Notes: generated from the letters alone by a model not told the origin. DNA of 64,000 nucleotides from Steromphala cineraria (GCA_916613615.1 OU744727.1:1952593-2016592), one strand, 5' to 3'. Counted from the stretch's first letter, positions 38,401-53,400 are shown. A program made the numbers and translations.

Positions 38401-41400
38401 GATCTGCAGTCCTGATGGAGGAACACGACACTTCCGGTGATATCTTCAAAAGCATGCTGGGTAATCTTCCTCCCAAATCAAAGGCTGACATCAAGTTCTC
38501 TTTTGTAACGGAAATGAGTCTGGAAACTGACGGGTCTCTCAAGTTTGTGTTGCCAACAGTACTCAACCCAAGATATAACCCCAGTCTTGAAGGTGAGTAA
38601 TATGTATGTCAGTAGTCCTCAACCCAAGATATAACCCCAGTCTTGAAGGTGCGTAGTCTGTATGTCAGTAGTCCTCAACCCGAGATACAACCCCAGTCTT
38701 GAAGGTGCGTGATCTGTATGTCAGTAGTCCTCAACTCAAGATACAACCCCAGTCATGAAGGTGCGTAATCTGTATGTCAGTAGTCCTCAACCCAAGATAC
38801 AACCCCAGTCTTGAAGGTGCGTTATCTGTATGTCAGTAGTCCTCAACCTGAGATACAATTCCAGTCTTGAAGGTGCGTAATCTGTTTGTCAGTAGTCCTC
38901 AACCCAAAATACAACCCCAGTCTTGAAGGTGCGTAATCTGTTTGTCAGTAGTCCTCAACCCAAAATACAACCCAAGTCTTGAAGGTGCGTTATCTGTTTG
39001 TCAGTAGTCCTCAACCCAAGATACAACCCCATTCTTGAAGGTGCGTAAGTCTATATGTCAGCAGTCCTCAATATCAGATACATGTCATGAGTTGAAGAGT
39101 TCTTTCTGCCAGGTGTCTACAAACCAGATACAGTCCCAGCCTTGAAGGTGCCTCAATATCCGATAAAAGTTTTTAAGGTATTTTCAGCATTAGACCCATA
39201 AATCTGTGCAACACAAATATTGAAGGTGTTTGATTTTGCATATATCAATGCTACTTCTAAAATCTTGAGGTTTTCTCCTTTATTCATCAGGGGTTACGAT
39301 TACCAATTAGGTGTAGAACGAATAATTTGTGTCATTACGTGACGAGTAATCAAGTCACCTCTTCATCTAAAACTTTCTTGAAATATGAATTTATTCCATT
39401 TATGAGTAGACGGTAAACCTATATTAAAGTAAAAATGTTCAACCTACGGTCGAGTTGAATGTCGATTTATTTTGTTCAGTTGGGTTTGACTGAGATTGCT
39501 ATTGATTCTATTGGCGACACACAAATTTAATTGATAGAATTTTTAAGAAATCAGTCACATTCGTGGTGATATTTTGTTCAGATTAAAAGTCTGTTTTAAT
39601 CACAGATGGGGGATCCAAGGAGGACACCAGTTTCTCTGCCATGAACCAATGTCATTACGACCTGACCTTCAAGGGTTCCGTGAACTCTCAGCACGGAATT
39701 TCCCGAATCTGGTCGGACAGTGACGAACTCAGGACAAATCATGTTGATGCAGCAGGGAATATCAATATAATGGAGGTTTGTATCCCCTAGCCTGTAGCAC
39801 TGATATAACAGTTTACTTACTGGTGGTGACGTCACATCTTAAGTTAACATTAATGATGTTGTAGTGGATTGATAACGTGAATAAAAGTTAAACAATTAGG
39901 AATTCATTTGTTTATGAATTAAGATAGTTAACATATTAGTACAATAAAAAACATTTTCTTCTAACCAACAATTATTACAACTGAATCCCACAATATGAGT
40001 CTTATACGACGATACCATGACCTTCGGCTATACCAACCATCTGGTGTACCAGGTGTAGATGGATTGAGACTGGTGAAATGGGATGTTCATTTGATGACAG
40101 CTGTGCAGGTTGTATTATTCACAGATACCTCCAAATGATCTAACAAAAGTTCGTTGACCTAATATTCTTTTAAGACGGAATATTTTAACAATGTTCATAC
40201 TTGATCATCCACCCAGCTTGTTGCATAGCAATAGGAAGAGTGCACATTTTAAATGGTGGTTCTCCTGGGTCATTATATACACAAAGAACTTAATTAAGCA
40301 CCGGCCATTTTGTAAAATGAAATTGGGAGCTCTTTGAATATTGTGATATATTTGTTGTATTGACCACTCTAGATATAACAATTGCCGTTTTCGTGACTAT
40401 TTAATTCACGTTAAAATCATTATAATACAAAATAATTGAAAATATGAAACACAATGAGAGACCACTGAATTTTGGCTAAATATAACTATTGTCATTGGTG
40501 AGAGACCACGCATGAAACTTTGGATTTTTTAAATCAAAATAACATTTTTGATCCCTAGTTGACACTCAATTAGAGAAACATTGTTTATCATGCATGATAA
40601 GAGCATAGTAGGACATTGAATTTTCAGTACTTTTTTCAACCACAATTGAGAAAATTTCTAAAATCTTCAAATCTTTGAGTAAATTTGAGATTCTTTAATT
40701 GGGCTTGTTGGTCAAACACTTCTTCTCTCTATCGATAAGCCATTATCTTAAACAGTGACTAGTTTTTTCTTAGTGAAGCTTTTTTCATAATTTTGAGATT
40801 TTGAAGGCTCATACTGCTCTAACGACTAACATTTGTTAAGAGGCCCTTACAAAAAATAATCAATTCAGTCAAGAGAATAATTATCACCACATTGCAGCAA
40901 ATAATATTGACTTTCATTTTCAATTGAAAACAACCTTGGATTTTCAAAAATACCAAGCCGGGTAAAAAGATTTTTCCAGAGACTGTGAATCATAAATTGA
41001 GTGAAGTTTTCATTTCTACACTGTTACATGATCGTTTTATAAAAAAAAACCTTAATTTTGTTCCTGGAACTTTGTATGGTTTATTAACAAAAGCTTTTTT
41101 CTGAAAACATTGGGTGGTGCTTAACTAAGTTCTTTGTGTATATTTAATACACTTTAAAACAATGCAAATGCTGCAAAGTAAACTTGACGTTTCCTCGAAG
41201 TATCCAGCGTTAAACTATAGAGTAAATAAGTAAGTAGAAGTTTATTTCCTTTGAGAGGCATTTTAGAAGCTGGAATGACAATAATGCTGAGCAATATGTG
41301 GATGACAACTTCTTTGATCATAATATGCGATGTTTCTCTGCTTGACAACGACACAAGAATCGCACAAACAAACGTCGCATACAATGAACAAAGAAGTTGT

Positions 41401-44400
41401 CATCCATATATTTCTCAGCATTATTGAATTTTAGCTCAGTTAATTTTTATGCACTGTTACATATATGACGGTGTGATACGGATTATGATAGCAAAACGAA
41501 ATTGCAATTTGAATTATTGATATACTATTTGCCATGTAATGATGAAACCTTACCTGATGATTTGTTTCATGAACTGTAAATGTGTTTACTTAAGCGCGTA
41601 CATGTATATCTATAATTTTTTTCAGTTCCAACTGGATGGTCCACCCCAACTCGACCATGACATCTCCTTTCATGTTCTGTATGAGAATTGTCACAAACCA
41701 CAGACAACACTGGAAAAGGGCGATCAAGGTGACGCATTATATTGACTATCAATCATTAATTCAAATTTGTTCAGCAAAGCAAATCCAAGGACAAGGACGG
41801 AGGTTTATATAGCTTCTAATGTCTACAACCGTTTTGACCAGATGCATTATTCCATTAAATACAATTATGAAAACAACACGTCTATACTACAGGTGTCAGG
41901 AATTTGTTCCCATCAATACTGGCCCTGAGGGTAATGGATCAATCATTACTCAATATCTAGTTAAAAATAAGATATACACTCAGTGACAAAAGAAACGATG
42001 CCATTTAAAATGTTTGATAAAGTTATCATTGATATTTACGGCTGAAATATGGTAATATCACTAGTTAAAGAGCCAACTTAGTTTTGTACTTCTAAGCTAT
42101 ATCTGAAAGGTCGTATAAAAGTCTCCTGAGAAGGGCAATCAAGGTCAACTATCGACTATGTTCTTAAATTGACTATCGTTTGGTGATATGACCATACCTT
42201 TTTATAGGCCAAATAAAACTAGATTGATCAATGACCAAAGATCTTCATACACAATATGTTGACAAAAAACCCAGTTTGACAATGATTGTTTAGTCGCCGT
42301 TCTATAACAAAGATATATATATTTTAGTGCAATTCTGGATAGGCATCAAGTTTATTTCAAGTAAAGATAAATGTCATGGATATTTTTGTCATAACATTTG
42401 TCTCCAATTTTTTAACTTGTTCTCAAGAAGAAACACGACTAAAGAATTTAATAGCAACGATTGGTAATTAGCTTGTAGTATATAAGAGTAAATAAGGGAT
42501 TTAAAATTATTTCACAGACAAGGAGGGTCTGATGAGAAAGGATCTGCTGATGTTGTCCTTCTACCCTGATCTAAGTTCCTCAACAACTTCCGGTTCTGCT
42601 GAGTTCGTCTTCATCATCGACAGATCAGGTGAAAATACCATTTTTTATCAGTATGTCTGTTCGTGAAAGAACAAAAGATGGAATAACATCGATGGTCTTT
42701 AATTCTGAGAAAATACATATGACTTGTATTGGTCCCGAGTTTCTTGACCATGTTTTTCCTATGTATGTCCACTAAAAGGAGAAATCAATGTTGCCTGATA
42801 AATATAAAAAACTGCATACCGCAAATATAATAAAAATAGTTCACACTCAAACAATATGTATAGGCTCAAAACCGAGCCAGAGGTGTTGTTGATAATGTAA
42901 GCCCGTGGCAGAGGGAAAATGGAAAGGGCCGATAGGCCCGTCCCAATTTCCCGAAGCTGAGGGCTTACATTATCAAACATCACCGAGGGCGAGATTTTGA
43001 TCTAACTTTTAAACCGAGATAAACCGTAGTTACAAAATAATTTCAATAATAAATATAAAAGTAGGTTCATTGAGTTTTACTGGTAGGGAATCATCATGAG
43101 CAAACGGAAAGCACATCCTTGCCCTGCACATGCTTTTCGCTCGCTACCCAAGCCGAGAACGTGAGATGGTGCGCTATCTGCCTCGTGAAGTTCACATGAT
43201 TGTCACTGTGGAAAATACATCATTGTTCTCCTGGGCCTTATTAGCTGAGTTGTCAAAGGCGCCAGTTTAGTAAGTTCGAAACCAGGCATGCGAACGTTAT
43301 ATTTGTGTTTTGTCAAAAATGTGATATTTTGCATTGGTATTTATTCGAAGAAGGACTTTGAATCAAAGTATTTCAAAACGTGCATAATTCCCCAATCAAA
43401 GAAAATTTCCGATAAAGTCTAGACTAAGCTCCGGGCATTCCTAGAGAAAGTCCTTTGCATTCTTCCAGAAAGCCCTGACAACCTGACAATAGAGGTTTAT
43501 CCGGTAGAAGAAGAACCTAAAAGAACAATAGAGTGACGTCACTGGAGGTTTATAAGTAAAGATAAGAGGGAAGAATGATTCATTTTGACTGCAAACATTA
43601 GAATATATACCTGTTGTAGTAGCATTTTAACATTTTAAAACAATAAACTGTTGGTTCAGACACGAGTTCGCATATATCTTTGTATATGTTGGCGGCAGTA
43701 GCGCTAATGCCTGCTCTAAAATACAATTCTCACTGTTCATAAACGAAGCATATTTGGTTAAGACGGTTGGTTCTTCAATGAGTCAGCATGTATCTATGTG
43801 TACCAGTATTGTAGAATCAAAGGGTAGTAGCATTTAGAGATATAATGTTCATCCTGAAAGTAAATAATTATAACTAATTACAAAACAATTTTTTTAATCC
43901 AGTAAAAGCTTTAAACGAACAAATCGTAATTGCTTAAGCAACTCGGAACAACTGGTAATCCGCTTGAAAAATTTGATGTTTGACCCTATGAAGGTATACA
44001 TTGTCATAAACTTATATTGATTGGGGACGAATTGAAGAAATGAAATTCAAAAAAGTGTTATTTTACCTTCAAGTAATATTGTTTTCTATTCTACAATTTT
44101 TCTTTATACCTAACCCTTACGATGCGGCTATATATTTTTGCTCTACAAGCCCACGTGGCGGAATTGTTTTGTCCGGTGCCAGCCACCGTTATATCCTGAT
44201 TAACCGCTTCTTTATTTTTGTGCGCGGATATACATATGATACATGGAAATAAAGACAATTCTCTCTTCTATACTATGATGTAAAAAATATAAAATTATCT
44301 CTAATGGTTCGTGAGATATAAATGCCGCAAGGTGGGTACCCTCAATCATTTTGAGGTAAACAAATTTTTTGCGGCACTTGTCGCAACGCTTTGCCGCTTC

Positions 44401-47400
44401 TTTATTTTTGTGCGCGGATATACATATGATACATGGAAATGAAGACAATTCTCTCTTCTACACGATGATGTAAAAATTATAGAATTATCTCTATTGGTTT
44501 GTGAGATATGAATGCCGCAAGGTGGGTACCCTCAATCATTTTTGAGAAAAGGTTTGATATTTTATATCCGGGAGCAGCCAAGACTGCTTGCAGTCAATAT
44601 ATAGCCTTATCCTGAAAGTTACGGATTTCGCCAAGAGGGCTTACGTGCCATTTTATATTTGGCCCGTAAATATCACGCGCCCCGCATCGTAAGGGTTAAC
44701 CCTTACGATGCGGCTATATATTTTTGCTCAACTAGCCCCCGTGGCGACATTGTTTTGTCCGGTGCCAGCCACCGTTATATCCTGATTGCACCGCCCACTG
44801 AATATGTTTATGTAGCGAGTCCCGGGTCTTTTACAACAATTGGTGTATCTATTTCGCGGATCCCGGATTTTTATTTAGAGCCTTGTAAAATGTTTATTTA
44901 TGCACACAGAATAATTCTTTTTACATGGACTTCTAGATACACTGTGCCTCTTTATAAATATATAAAAAAACATTACGATGCGCCTCATATTTTTTTTCCC
45001 ACAGTCATCAAAAGAAAGTCTTTAATTCCGCTTGCCGCTTCTTTATTTTTGTGCGTGCATAGACATATGATACATGGAAAAAAAGACAATTCTTTTATCT
45101 ACAAGTTGATATAAAAATTATAAAAATATCTCTAATGGTTCGTGAGATATGAGTGCCGCAAGATGCGCGAGTTAAATACAAGTTCAATTAGCGAACGCCG
45201 GCGCGCAAGTAGCGCGTGTGAACGATCACTTATCTTTCGCTTGCCGCTTCTTTATTTTTGTGCGTGCATAGACATATGATACATGGAAAAAAAGACAATT
45301 CTTTTATCTACAAGTTGATATAAAAATTATAAAAATATCTCTAATGGTTCGTGAGATATGAGTGCCGCAAGATGCGCGAGTTAAATACAAGTTCAATTAG
45401 CGAACGCCGGCGCGCAAGTAGCGCGTGTGAACGATCACTTATCTTTCGCTTGCCGCTTCTTTATTTTTGTGCGCGCATAGACATATGATACATGGAAAAA
45501 AAGACAATTCTTTTCTCTACAAGTTGATATAAAAATTATAAAAATATCTCTAATGGTTCGTGAGATATGAGTGCCGCAAGGTGCGGGAGTTAAATACAAG
45601 TTCAATTAGCGAACGCCGGAGCGCAAGTAGCGCGTGTGAACGATCACTTATCTTTCGCTTGCCGCTTCTTTATTTTTGTGCGCGCATAGACATATGATAC
45701 ATGGAAAAAAAGACAATTCTTTTCTCTACAAGTTGATATAAAAATTATAAAAATATCTCTAATGGTTCGTGAGATATGAGTGCCGCAAGGTGCCGGAGTT
45801 AAATCTAGTTCAATTAGCGAACGCCGGAGCGCAAGTAGAGCGCGCACCGCTTCTTCATTGCGCGCATAGACATATGATACATGGAAAAAAAGACAATTCT
45901 TTTCTCTACAAGTTGATATAAAAATTATAAAAATATCTCTTATGGTTCGTGAGATATGAGTGCCGCAAGGTGCGCGAGTTAACACAAGTTCAATTAGCGA
46001 ACGCCGGAGCGCAAGTAGCGCGTGTGAACGATCACTTATCTTTCGCTTGCCGCTTCTTTATTTTTGTGCGCGCATAGACATATGATACATGGAAATGAAG
46101 ACAATTCTTTTCTCTACAAGTTGATATAAAAATTATAAAAATATCTCTAATGGTTCGTGAGATATGAGTGCCACAAGGTGCGGGAGTTAAATACAAGTTC
46201 AATTAGCGAACGCCAGCGCGCAAGTAGCGCGGGTGGACGATGTCATTTATTCCGTGCATCGCTGCCGCTTCTTTATCATTGTGCGCGCATAGACAAATGA
46301 TACATTGAAATGAAGACAATTTACACCTCTACAAAATGGAGAAAAAAATTTGAAATTATCTCAAACGTTCCGTGAGATATGAATGCCGCAAGGTGGGTAA
46401 CCCCAATCATTTTTGAGAAAAGGTTTGATATTTCCGACAGATAGCTTGCAGTTTCTTTAGTTTTTCGTGCGCATTTACAAATGACACATTGGACTGAAGC
46501 TCGTTCTTCGCTCTTTACAATCATGTAAATGATTTGATCCCCACCCCCTTCCAAAATTGTATATAGTGCCAAAGAAGGGGTGGGGGTTCATGATGCGGCT
46601 TCAGTTGAACTTCCACGGACAGCTCACATTGACTTTCTCTGTCTCTGTTACGAAATAAAAAAAGAAAAATTTATTTTTATAAATGCTTGTACAATATAAT
46701 CAACAAATATATAAGTATAACAATAATCACCTTCAAAGGTGCGAATAACAGCTTTATAGAACCTAACAAGGTCTAGAGTTCAGTCCACACTTCTACTTCT
46801 TTTTTCTTTCTTCAATTATCTTCATCCCCATCTTCCTCTTCCCTCTCTATCATACTGATATAGGCTTTACAGAAATCTTGTGATGTGTGGTATAGGCGGA
46901 AACATGGTTCTACACACAAAGCAACATTGCAGTCTAGACACTCGAAACAAGATTTTCTTCCTACTCTTTTCTTCTTTCTTGCTGGCTGGTTGGCAGCTGC
47001 CGCTCCACGCCGCAAGAGTTCACGTCTGGCTTTAGAACATACAACACAGGTGCGTGACAAATTCTTCTTTCTTCCTACAGGCTCGATCTTTGAAGGAAAG
47101 TGACGGCCATGCAGGCGTACAATACTGTCGTCGGTCGTACATCGCCGACCCCGGGGACGTCTGCCGAGAGATGCAACCTTATCTCTGTCGGCAAAGGTTA
47201 TGATGTGTTGAACTATTTCTTTCCTAAATTCTCTGTTTGTCTTTAGTGTTTTATCTTTGGAGAGTTCTTTGTACAGAACGTAGGCATTCAAAAGAGCAAC
47301 GTTGAGGATATGAAACCACACACGCTTCCACCACTTTAGAGTTTTCATCTTGAACGGTGTGTACGACAACATCTGACCGGCCCGGTCGACGCCACCCATG

Positions 47401-50400
47401 TACTTGTTGTATTCATGAACGATCCGAGGTTTTGTAATTGGTTCTCAAGTCACCCTGTTCTTCCTTCCCGACTCGACATCTTCCGTGTCCTCAACAGTGG
47501 ACATAAGCAAGACTGACTTTCTGTCCTCATACCTGACGATCAGAAGTTCTTTGTTGTGTTGCTGCAACATAAAACCTTTCTCTGGTTTCTTCGTTTTTCT
47601 CTTCAGTTTGACTGGGATTCCGCTCCTATTTCCTCGCAAAGTCCCCGTCGCACCGAAACCACACTTCCACAGATTGATGTACAATGTCACAGATGAATAG
47701 AAATTGTCCATGTAAACATGATATCCCTTGCGAGAGTAATCTTTGACCAAATCCATGACCAAATCATACGTTTTCCCTCCAATAGAAACTTCGTTGGTTC
47801 TTCCAGTGTAGAGTTTGAATTTACAGACGTATCCATTGTGCGAGTCACACAACATGTAAGCCGTGATGCCATACTTCTTAGGTTTGTCAGGGTTGTAAAC
47901 CTTGAAGCTGAGGTTGCCTTTCCAAGGCACCAATCCCTCATCAACTGAGATATGTTGATGCGGTATATAAACTCTTGAGAACCGTATGATGTATGATGCG
48001 GTTATACAATATTCCAAGTTTATTGAGTGGGGAAAACTGTGGTGTGTTTCGTCCTGGCATTGTACTGTTATCAGATAAGTGAAGAAACGTGAGCAACAAC
48101 CAAAACCTGTCTCTAGGCATACACTTTGGGAAGAAAGGCGTCGAGGTAACATCACTAGTCGACCAATACTCTGAAAAGTTCCTCTGTACAACTAAGGACA
48201 TGGCGATAGTCATGGCTACGAATACTTTCATTTCCTCAGCATTCGTATCCTTCCACTGGCGCATTCTTGACTTGGGCGGGAGGACCTCGTCGTCGCATTC
48301 TTGGTGAAAGTATCTATTGGTTTCCGTTGCCATTAATCCGTAATCATCTTCTTGTAAGAACATTTCGAAATAGTCAATAGGTTTTGGTTGCTCAGGCAAT
48401 TCTTTGAACTGTCCCAGCCCAGTCTGTCCCGTAAAAGGCAGATCAACACGTCCACGTGGCCTCGGCCCGTCCTTCCAGTTTGCCGCAAAATCACCATCCC
48501 CTGTATCAGAGGTGTCACTGTCTTGATCATCCAAGTCAACGAACTCGTCAGTGGAAGAACCAGCAGAAGCTGCCCCCGCCGTAGCAGCAAGTATACGTCT
48601 TGCAATGTTCCTTATGTCTGGATCACTGTCCATGTCCGATACCAATCCATCACTATCACTATTCACATCACTATCATCAGTAGTTTCCATATCAGAAGTT
48701 TCATCAGCATGGACTTCGGAAGAGAACTCGTCGTCTGAAGCATACGGCCCCCCATAGTTCCGAGTCCTCGGTCTCCTTCCTCTAAATCTTGGCATCTTCT
48801 ATATCATCTGTAATAGATTGAAACAGATTTAGACATGTGCAAGTAAGAACAACTCAGGAGCATTTTACAGAGAAAACCAGTGTGAGCCTCATGGACATTC
48901 ATTTGCCGTCATTCCAAAGTATTTGAAACAATCACACCATCGGCGCCGACGGCACCAAAGGCAATGGTAAAATTCACATATTTGGACGTTTCATGACTGT
49001 CCCGGCTAACCCCGGTTCTTTTATTCATACGACTCCCCCAAAGTCGAAAACCTGGGCTTTCTTCTGACTACCTAGGCGACGAGTTGGCGAGTCGCGAACG
49101 AAACAACCATCTACGTCAGGGAAGCTCTGATTGTCAGTTGTGGATTACAAAAGTTTTGCAACTTTTGATAGGTTCCACGGACCTACCCGCCGCAGCGTCG
49201 CGGCGAAACCCGAACAAAATGGCCGATGTCAAAAAAAGGACATCAACACATTTTGCGGGGCTTCTTGCATCTTTATTTCTCTTTGCGCATATACATATGA
49301 TATACCAAAATGATGGCACTTTTATTCTCTTTCCAACGATATATCGTGTGTTAGAGCGCGCCGCTTGGTTAGTGAAATATCAAGCGCGAAAGTACATACT
49401 TTTGCGGCCTTTATAGTATAATTATTTGCATGGGCGGACATACAAATGATATGCCAAAATGAAGGCAATTTCATCCTCTTTCCAACGATATCTCATGTGT
49501 TAGAGCGCGCCGCTTGGTTAGTGAAATATCAAGCGCGAAAGCAATCTCTCGGACTTTGTGTTCTGAAATCCGAGGCACTGGGCAACGTTGCCTATGAAAT
49601 TGGTTGTTCTCGAATGGAAGGACCTCGCCCGACATATAAGGAAAATGTTTCAGACCTCGGAATAACACCGAAAATAGTTTTTGAATTTCACTAAACATGA
49701 TATTGATTTTGAAAGTTTGGGTGCTAAGGGTCAATTTTTCCCATGATTTGCGGCGAGGCCCGCACTAGAAATAGTGAAAATTCTCGAATGAATGTTCCGA
49801 GCACCCTCGATTTTTCATGGGAAAAATTCCCACAAACGTTCCGTCCCTCTCGGGAGAAAATTCTCGGTCTCCGAAAAAGTTGAATAAGTCAAAAACCGAT
49901 TGCTTCGCGTCAACAACATTTATACCGCAGATAGAGCCCCGACTTTTCCACCTCTCCAATTAGTCACTTTTCACAAATAAATTTTTTTTATTTTGTTATT
50001 GACGAAAACGGTTTTATGTAAATATTTCAATAATTAGTAACTTCTCCTTTCTTCCAGGGACGTGAAAGGGTAGACATTGACACTCAAAGTTTGGACATGT
50101 GCAGTTTCAGCAAATGGCATCACAAACAAAAATGTTCACGCAGTTCTAAAAAACCAGAGTGCAGCCGAAATTTAGTGGGAAATTTTTCTCACAAAAACGA
50201 CTATAGTCGGAAAAAGCGTCTCGATCTTGACAATATTTCTGTTTCCGAGTTATAACTTTTTAGGCAGAACTGGAAGCAAACTTTCGCTTCGACAGTTTTT
50301 AGCTTGGGGGGGCTAAGGGTAAATTTGTACCATGTCTCGTGGCGAGGCCCGCACTAAAAATATTGAAAATCCTCGAAAGAAAACTCCGAGTACGCTCGAT

Positions 50401-53400
50401 TTTTCATGGGAAAAAAGTCCATACCTCACGGCGAAGCTCGGAAGTGGTCAAAATCTCAGGCCTTCGTCATAACCCGAGAGTGAAAGTGGCCCAAAAAAAG
50501 CCCATACCGCCGGGTGGTCTCGGAAAAGTAGAACAAAAGCACGATCGTGCTCAAAACCCGATAGTGTGAATGTGGTCATGGGACAACTTTCCCATTACAT
50601 CATGGCGAGACCCGGGACCAAATTTCCGATGGCCGGAAGTGGTCAGAACACTCGGACGTCCCTTTCGTCATGGGAAAACGTTCCCATTACCTCATGCCGA
50701 GACCCGGAAAAAAATTTCGATGCCCGGAAGTGGTTCGGAACCTCTGACGTCATCGCAACCCGATCATGTAAGTTTGGTAATGGGACAAGTTTCCCATTAC
50801 GTCATGACTAAAAACCGGAAAAAATGTTTTATGTCAAAAAGACCTACACACATTTTGCGGGGCTTCTTGCATCTTTATTTCTCTTTGCGCATATACATAT
50901 CATATACCAAAATGATGGCACTTTTATTCTCTTTCCATCGATATATCTTGCTTTATAGCGCGCCACTTGGTTAGTAAAATATCAAGCGCAAAAGCTTTTT
51001 TTTTGCGGCCTTCATACTACAATTATTTGCAACTGCGCATATACAAATTATACACCAAATTGAAGACAATTTTATTCTCTTTCCATCGATATATCATGTG
51101 GTAGAGCGCGCCACTTGGTTAGTGAAATATCAAGCGCGAAAGAACACATTGTGGCTGTTTTTGCGGCCTTTTACGGCCTTTATAGTACAATTATTTGCAA
51201 CTGCGCATATACAAATTATACACCAAATTGAAGACAATTTTATTCTCTTTCCATCGATATATCATGTGGTAGAGCGCGCCACTTGGTTAGTGAAATATCA
51301 TGCACGAAAGTCGAAAACTTTTAAATATTTTTTAGTACAATTATTTGAAAACTGCGTATATACAAATTATACACCAAATTGAAGACAATTTTATTCTCTT
51401 TCCATCGATATATCATGTGTTAGAGCGCGCCACTTGGTTAGTGAAATATCAAGCGCGAAAGAACACATTTTGGCTGTTTTTGCGGCCTTTTACGGCCTTT
51501 ATAGTACAATTATTTGCAACTGCGCATATACAAATTATACACCAAATTGAAGACAATTTTATTCTCTTTCCATCGATATATCATGTGGTAGAGCGCGCCA
51601 CTTGGTTAGTGAAATATCATGCACGAAAGTCGAAAACTTTTAAATATTTTTTAGTACAATTATTTGAAAACTGCGTATATACAAATTATACACCAAATTG
51701 AAGACAATTTTATTCTCTTTCCATCGATATATCATGTGTTAGAGCGCGCCACTTGGTTAGTGAAATATCAAGCGCGAAAGAACACATTTTGTCTGCTTTT
51801 GCGGCCTTTTACGGCCTTTATAGTACAATTATTTGCAACTGCGCATATACAAATTATACACCAAATTGAAGACAATTTTATTCTCTTTCCATCGATATAT
51901 CATGTGTTAGAGCGCGCCACTTGGTTAGTGAAATATCAAGCGCGAAAGAACACATTTTGTCTGCTTTTTGTCAACAATTCAACAGAGAAAATACATGTTT
52001 TCACGGGGCTCGCTGTCTGCGCCAGTTAAACCAATTTTCATAAAACAACGGCGTTTAGCGAGGCGCGGAAAATAATTACGAGCAATCCGGGAGCCGCCAA
52101 AACTACTTGCAGTAAATTTTTGCCTTCTCGTGAAAGTTAGAGTCCGGACTCCGGATTTCGCCTAGAGGGCTTGCGCGCCAGTTTATATTTGGCACGGAAA
52201 TATACCGCTCCCCGCATCGTAAGGGTTAACAACAATGTAAAATGAGCAGTTTGCCTTGTGTGTAGAAAACGTGAAAATGACATTTTAGTTGGATAAACGA
52301 CACCTTTTAATTGAATTTCAACCATATTCATGTGTTCTACAGGCAGTATGATTGGAGAGTCCATTCAAAGTGCAAAGGAGGCGATGCTTTTCTTCCTGAA
52401 GAGTTTGCCAGTTGACTGTTTCTTCAACATCATCAGCTTTGGCAGCTCGTACAAAGCTTTGTTCCCTGGGTACGCATATTTACCATAATAAACTTTCGAA
52501 AGGGTACTTTTTAACAAAACAGTACAAATGGGTACTGTGATGATTCCTAACCACGCATCAGTGAATTGAATTTTGATACACCACTTACTTGGCTGATCAC
52601 CGTTTTAATGTTTATCGGAAATAAACGATTTACAAGAAGATCATTCAGCATAAATGACACATGTATTAAGATGACAGGATATGTTGTTGGTTTTCAATTT
52701 TCAAATCAAGAAGGTTCTTAAACACAAAGATGACAAAGTCGGTCCACAATATTAGATTTTCAAACAACAGTATCCATACCATCTTCGCCGCTGATGTATT
52801 CCAACGTCCAACCAGAGGCATGTTCTACAGGTAACAATGCAACTCCATATGTTCACAAAATTCAAATAATTTATTAGCGGGAGCATGCAATACAAGGAAG
52901 GAACACTGAAACAAGCAATGTACCTCCAAGCACATTTGACAGCAGACATGGGAGGGACGGAGATCCTGAGACCTCTCGAGTTTGTGTACAGGAAGAAAGC
53001 TCAGGCTGGATATCCCAGACAGGTAATGGTGAAAGAAACGTCTACTTTTCAATGTCTTTGCATTATTACGTTTTCACTTTGCCTCGAAAGGGCATGATGT
53101 ACAATCACTTATTTTCTGTTCTGTACATGTCGCATAAAAAAATGATCAGGTCTAGAATATTATTTCAACTTATGCATCATTATAAACAATTGTAATAAAA
53201 ATAACCTTCGAAATGAGTTGAGAATTCCTTTGATTTTAAATCTAAGAATTAGTTTGTTTTTTTAAAATAAAATCTTTGGATTTTTTTAATGTTTATGGAA
53301 TTAAATAAGTGTTGTCATGCATACTGCATTAGTGGAAAGTTTTTCAATCTTTATGTTCTTATCAATGAATGTTGTGAAATCCTCAACACTTTGAACTGTT

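Larger units (their letters stand above)
44700..52225 (-). mobile_element. piggyBac transposon, 7.5 kb
   Basis: CCCTTACGATGCGG at 44700 and its inverted copy ending at 52225, with TTAA on both sides (44696 to 44699 and 52226 to 52229). It carries a piggyBac transposase (46812 to 48795) and long subterminal tandem repeats on both sides of it. Inserted in intron 6. About 2 kb to the right of the transposase (48.8 to 50.8 kb) is non-coding, with recurrent TTTCCCATTAC and GAGACCCGG motifs. Confidence 0.88.

Noticed and set aside
49084..52029. Several ORFs of 80 to 134 codons right of the piggyBac transposase
   Set aside because: They lie within subterminal repeats and repeat each other; no known domain.
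52771..52831. Possible extra VWA5A-like exon flanked by AACAG and GTAACA
   Set aside because: Exons 7 and 8 already join in phase and in register with the family; adding this piece would insert about 20 unrelated residues.
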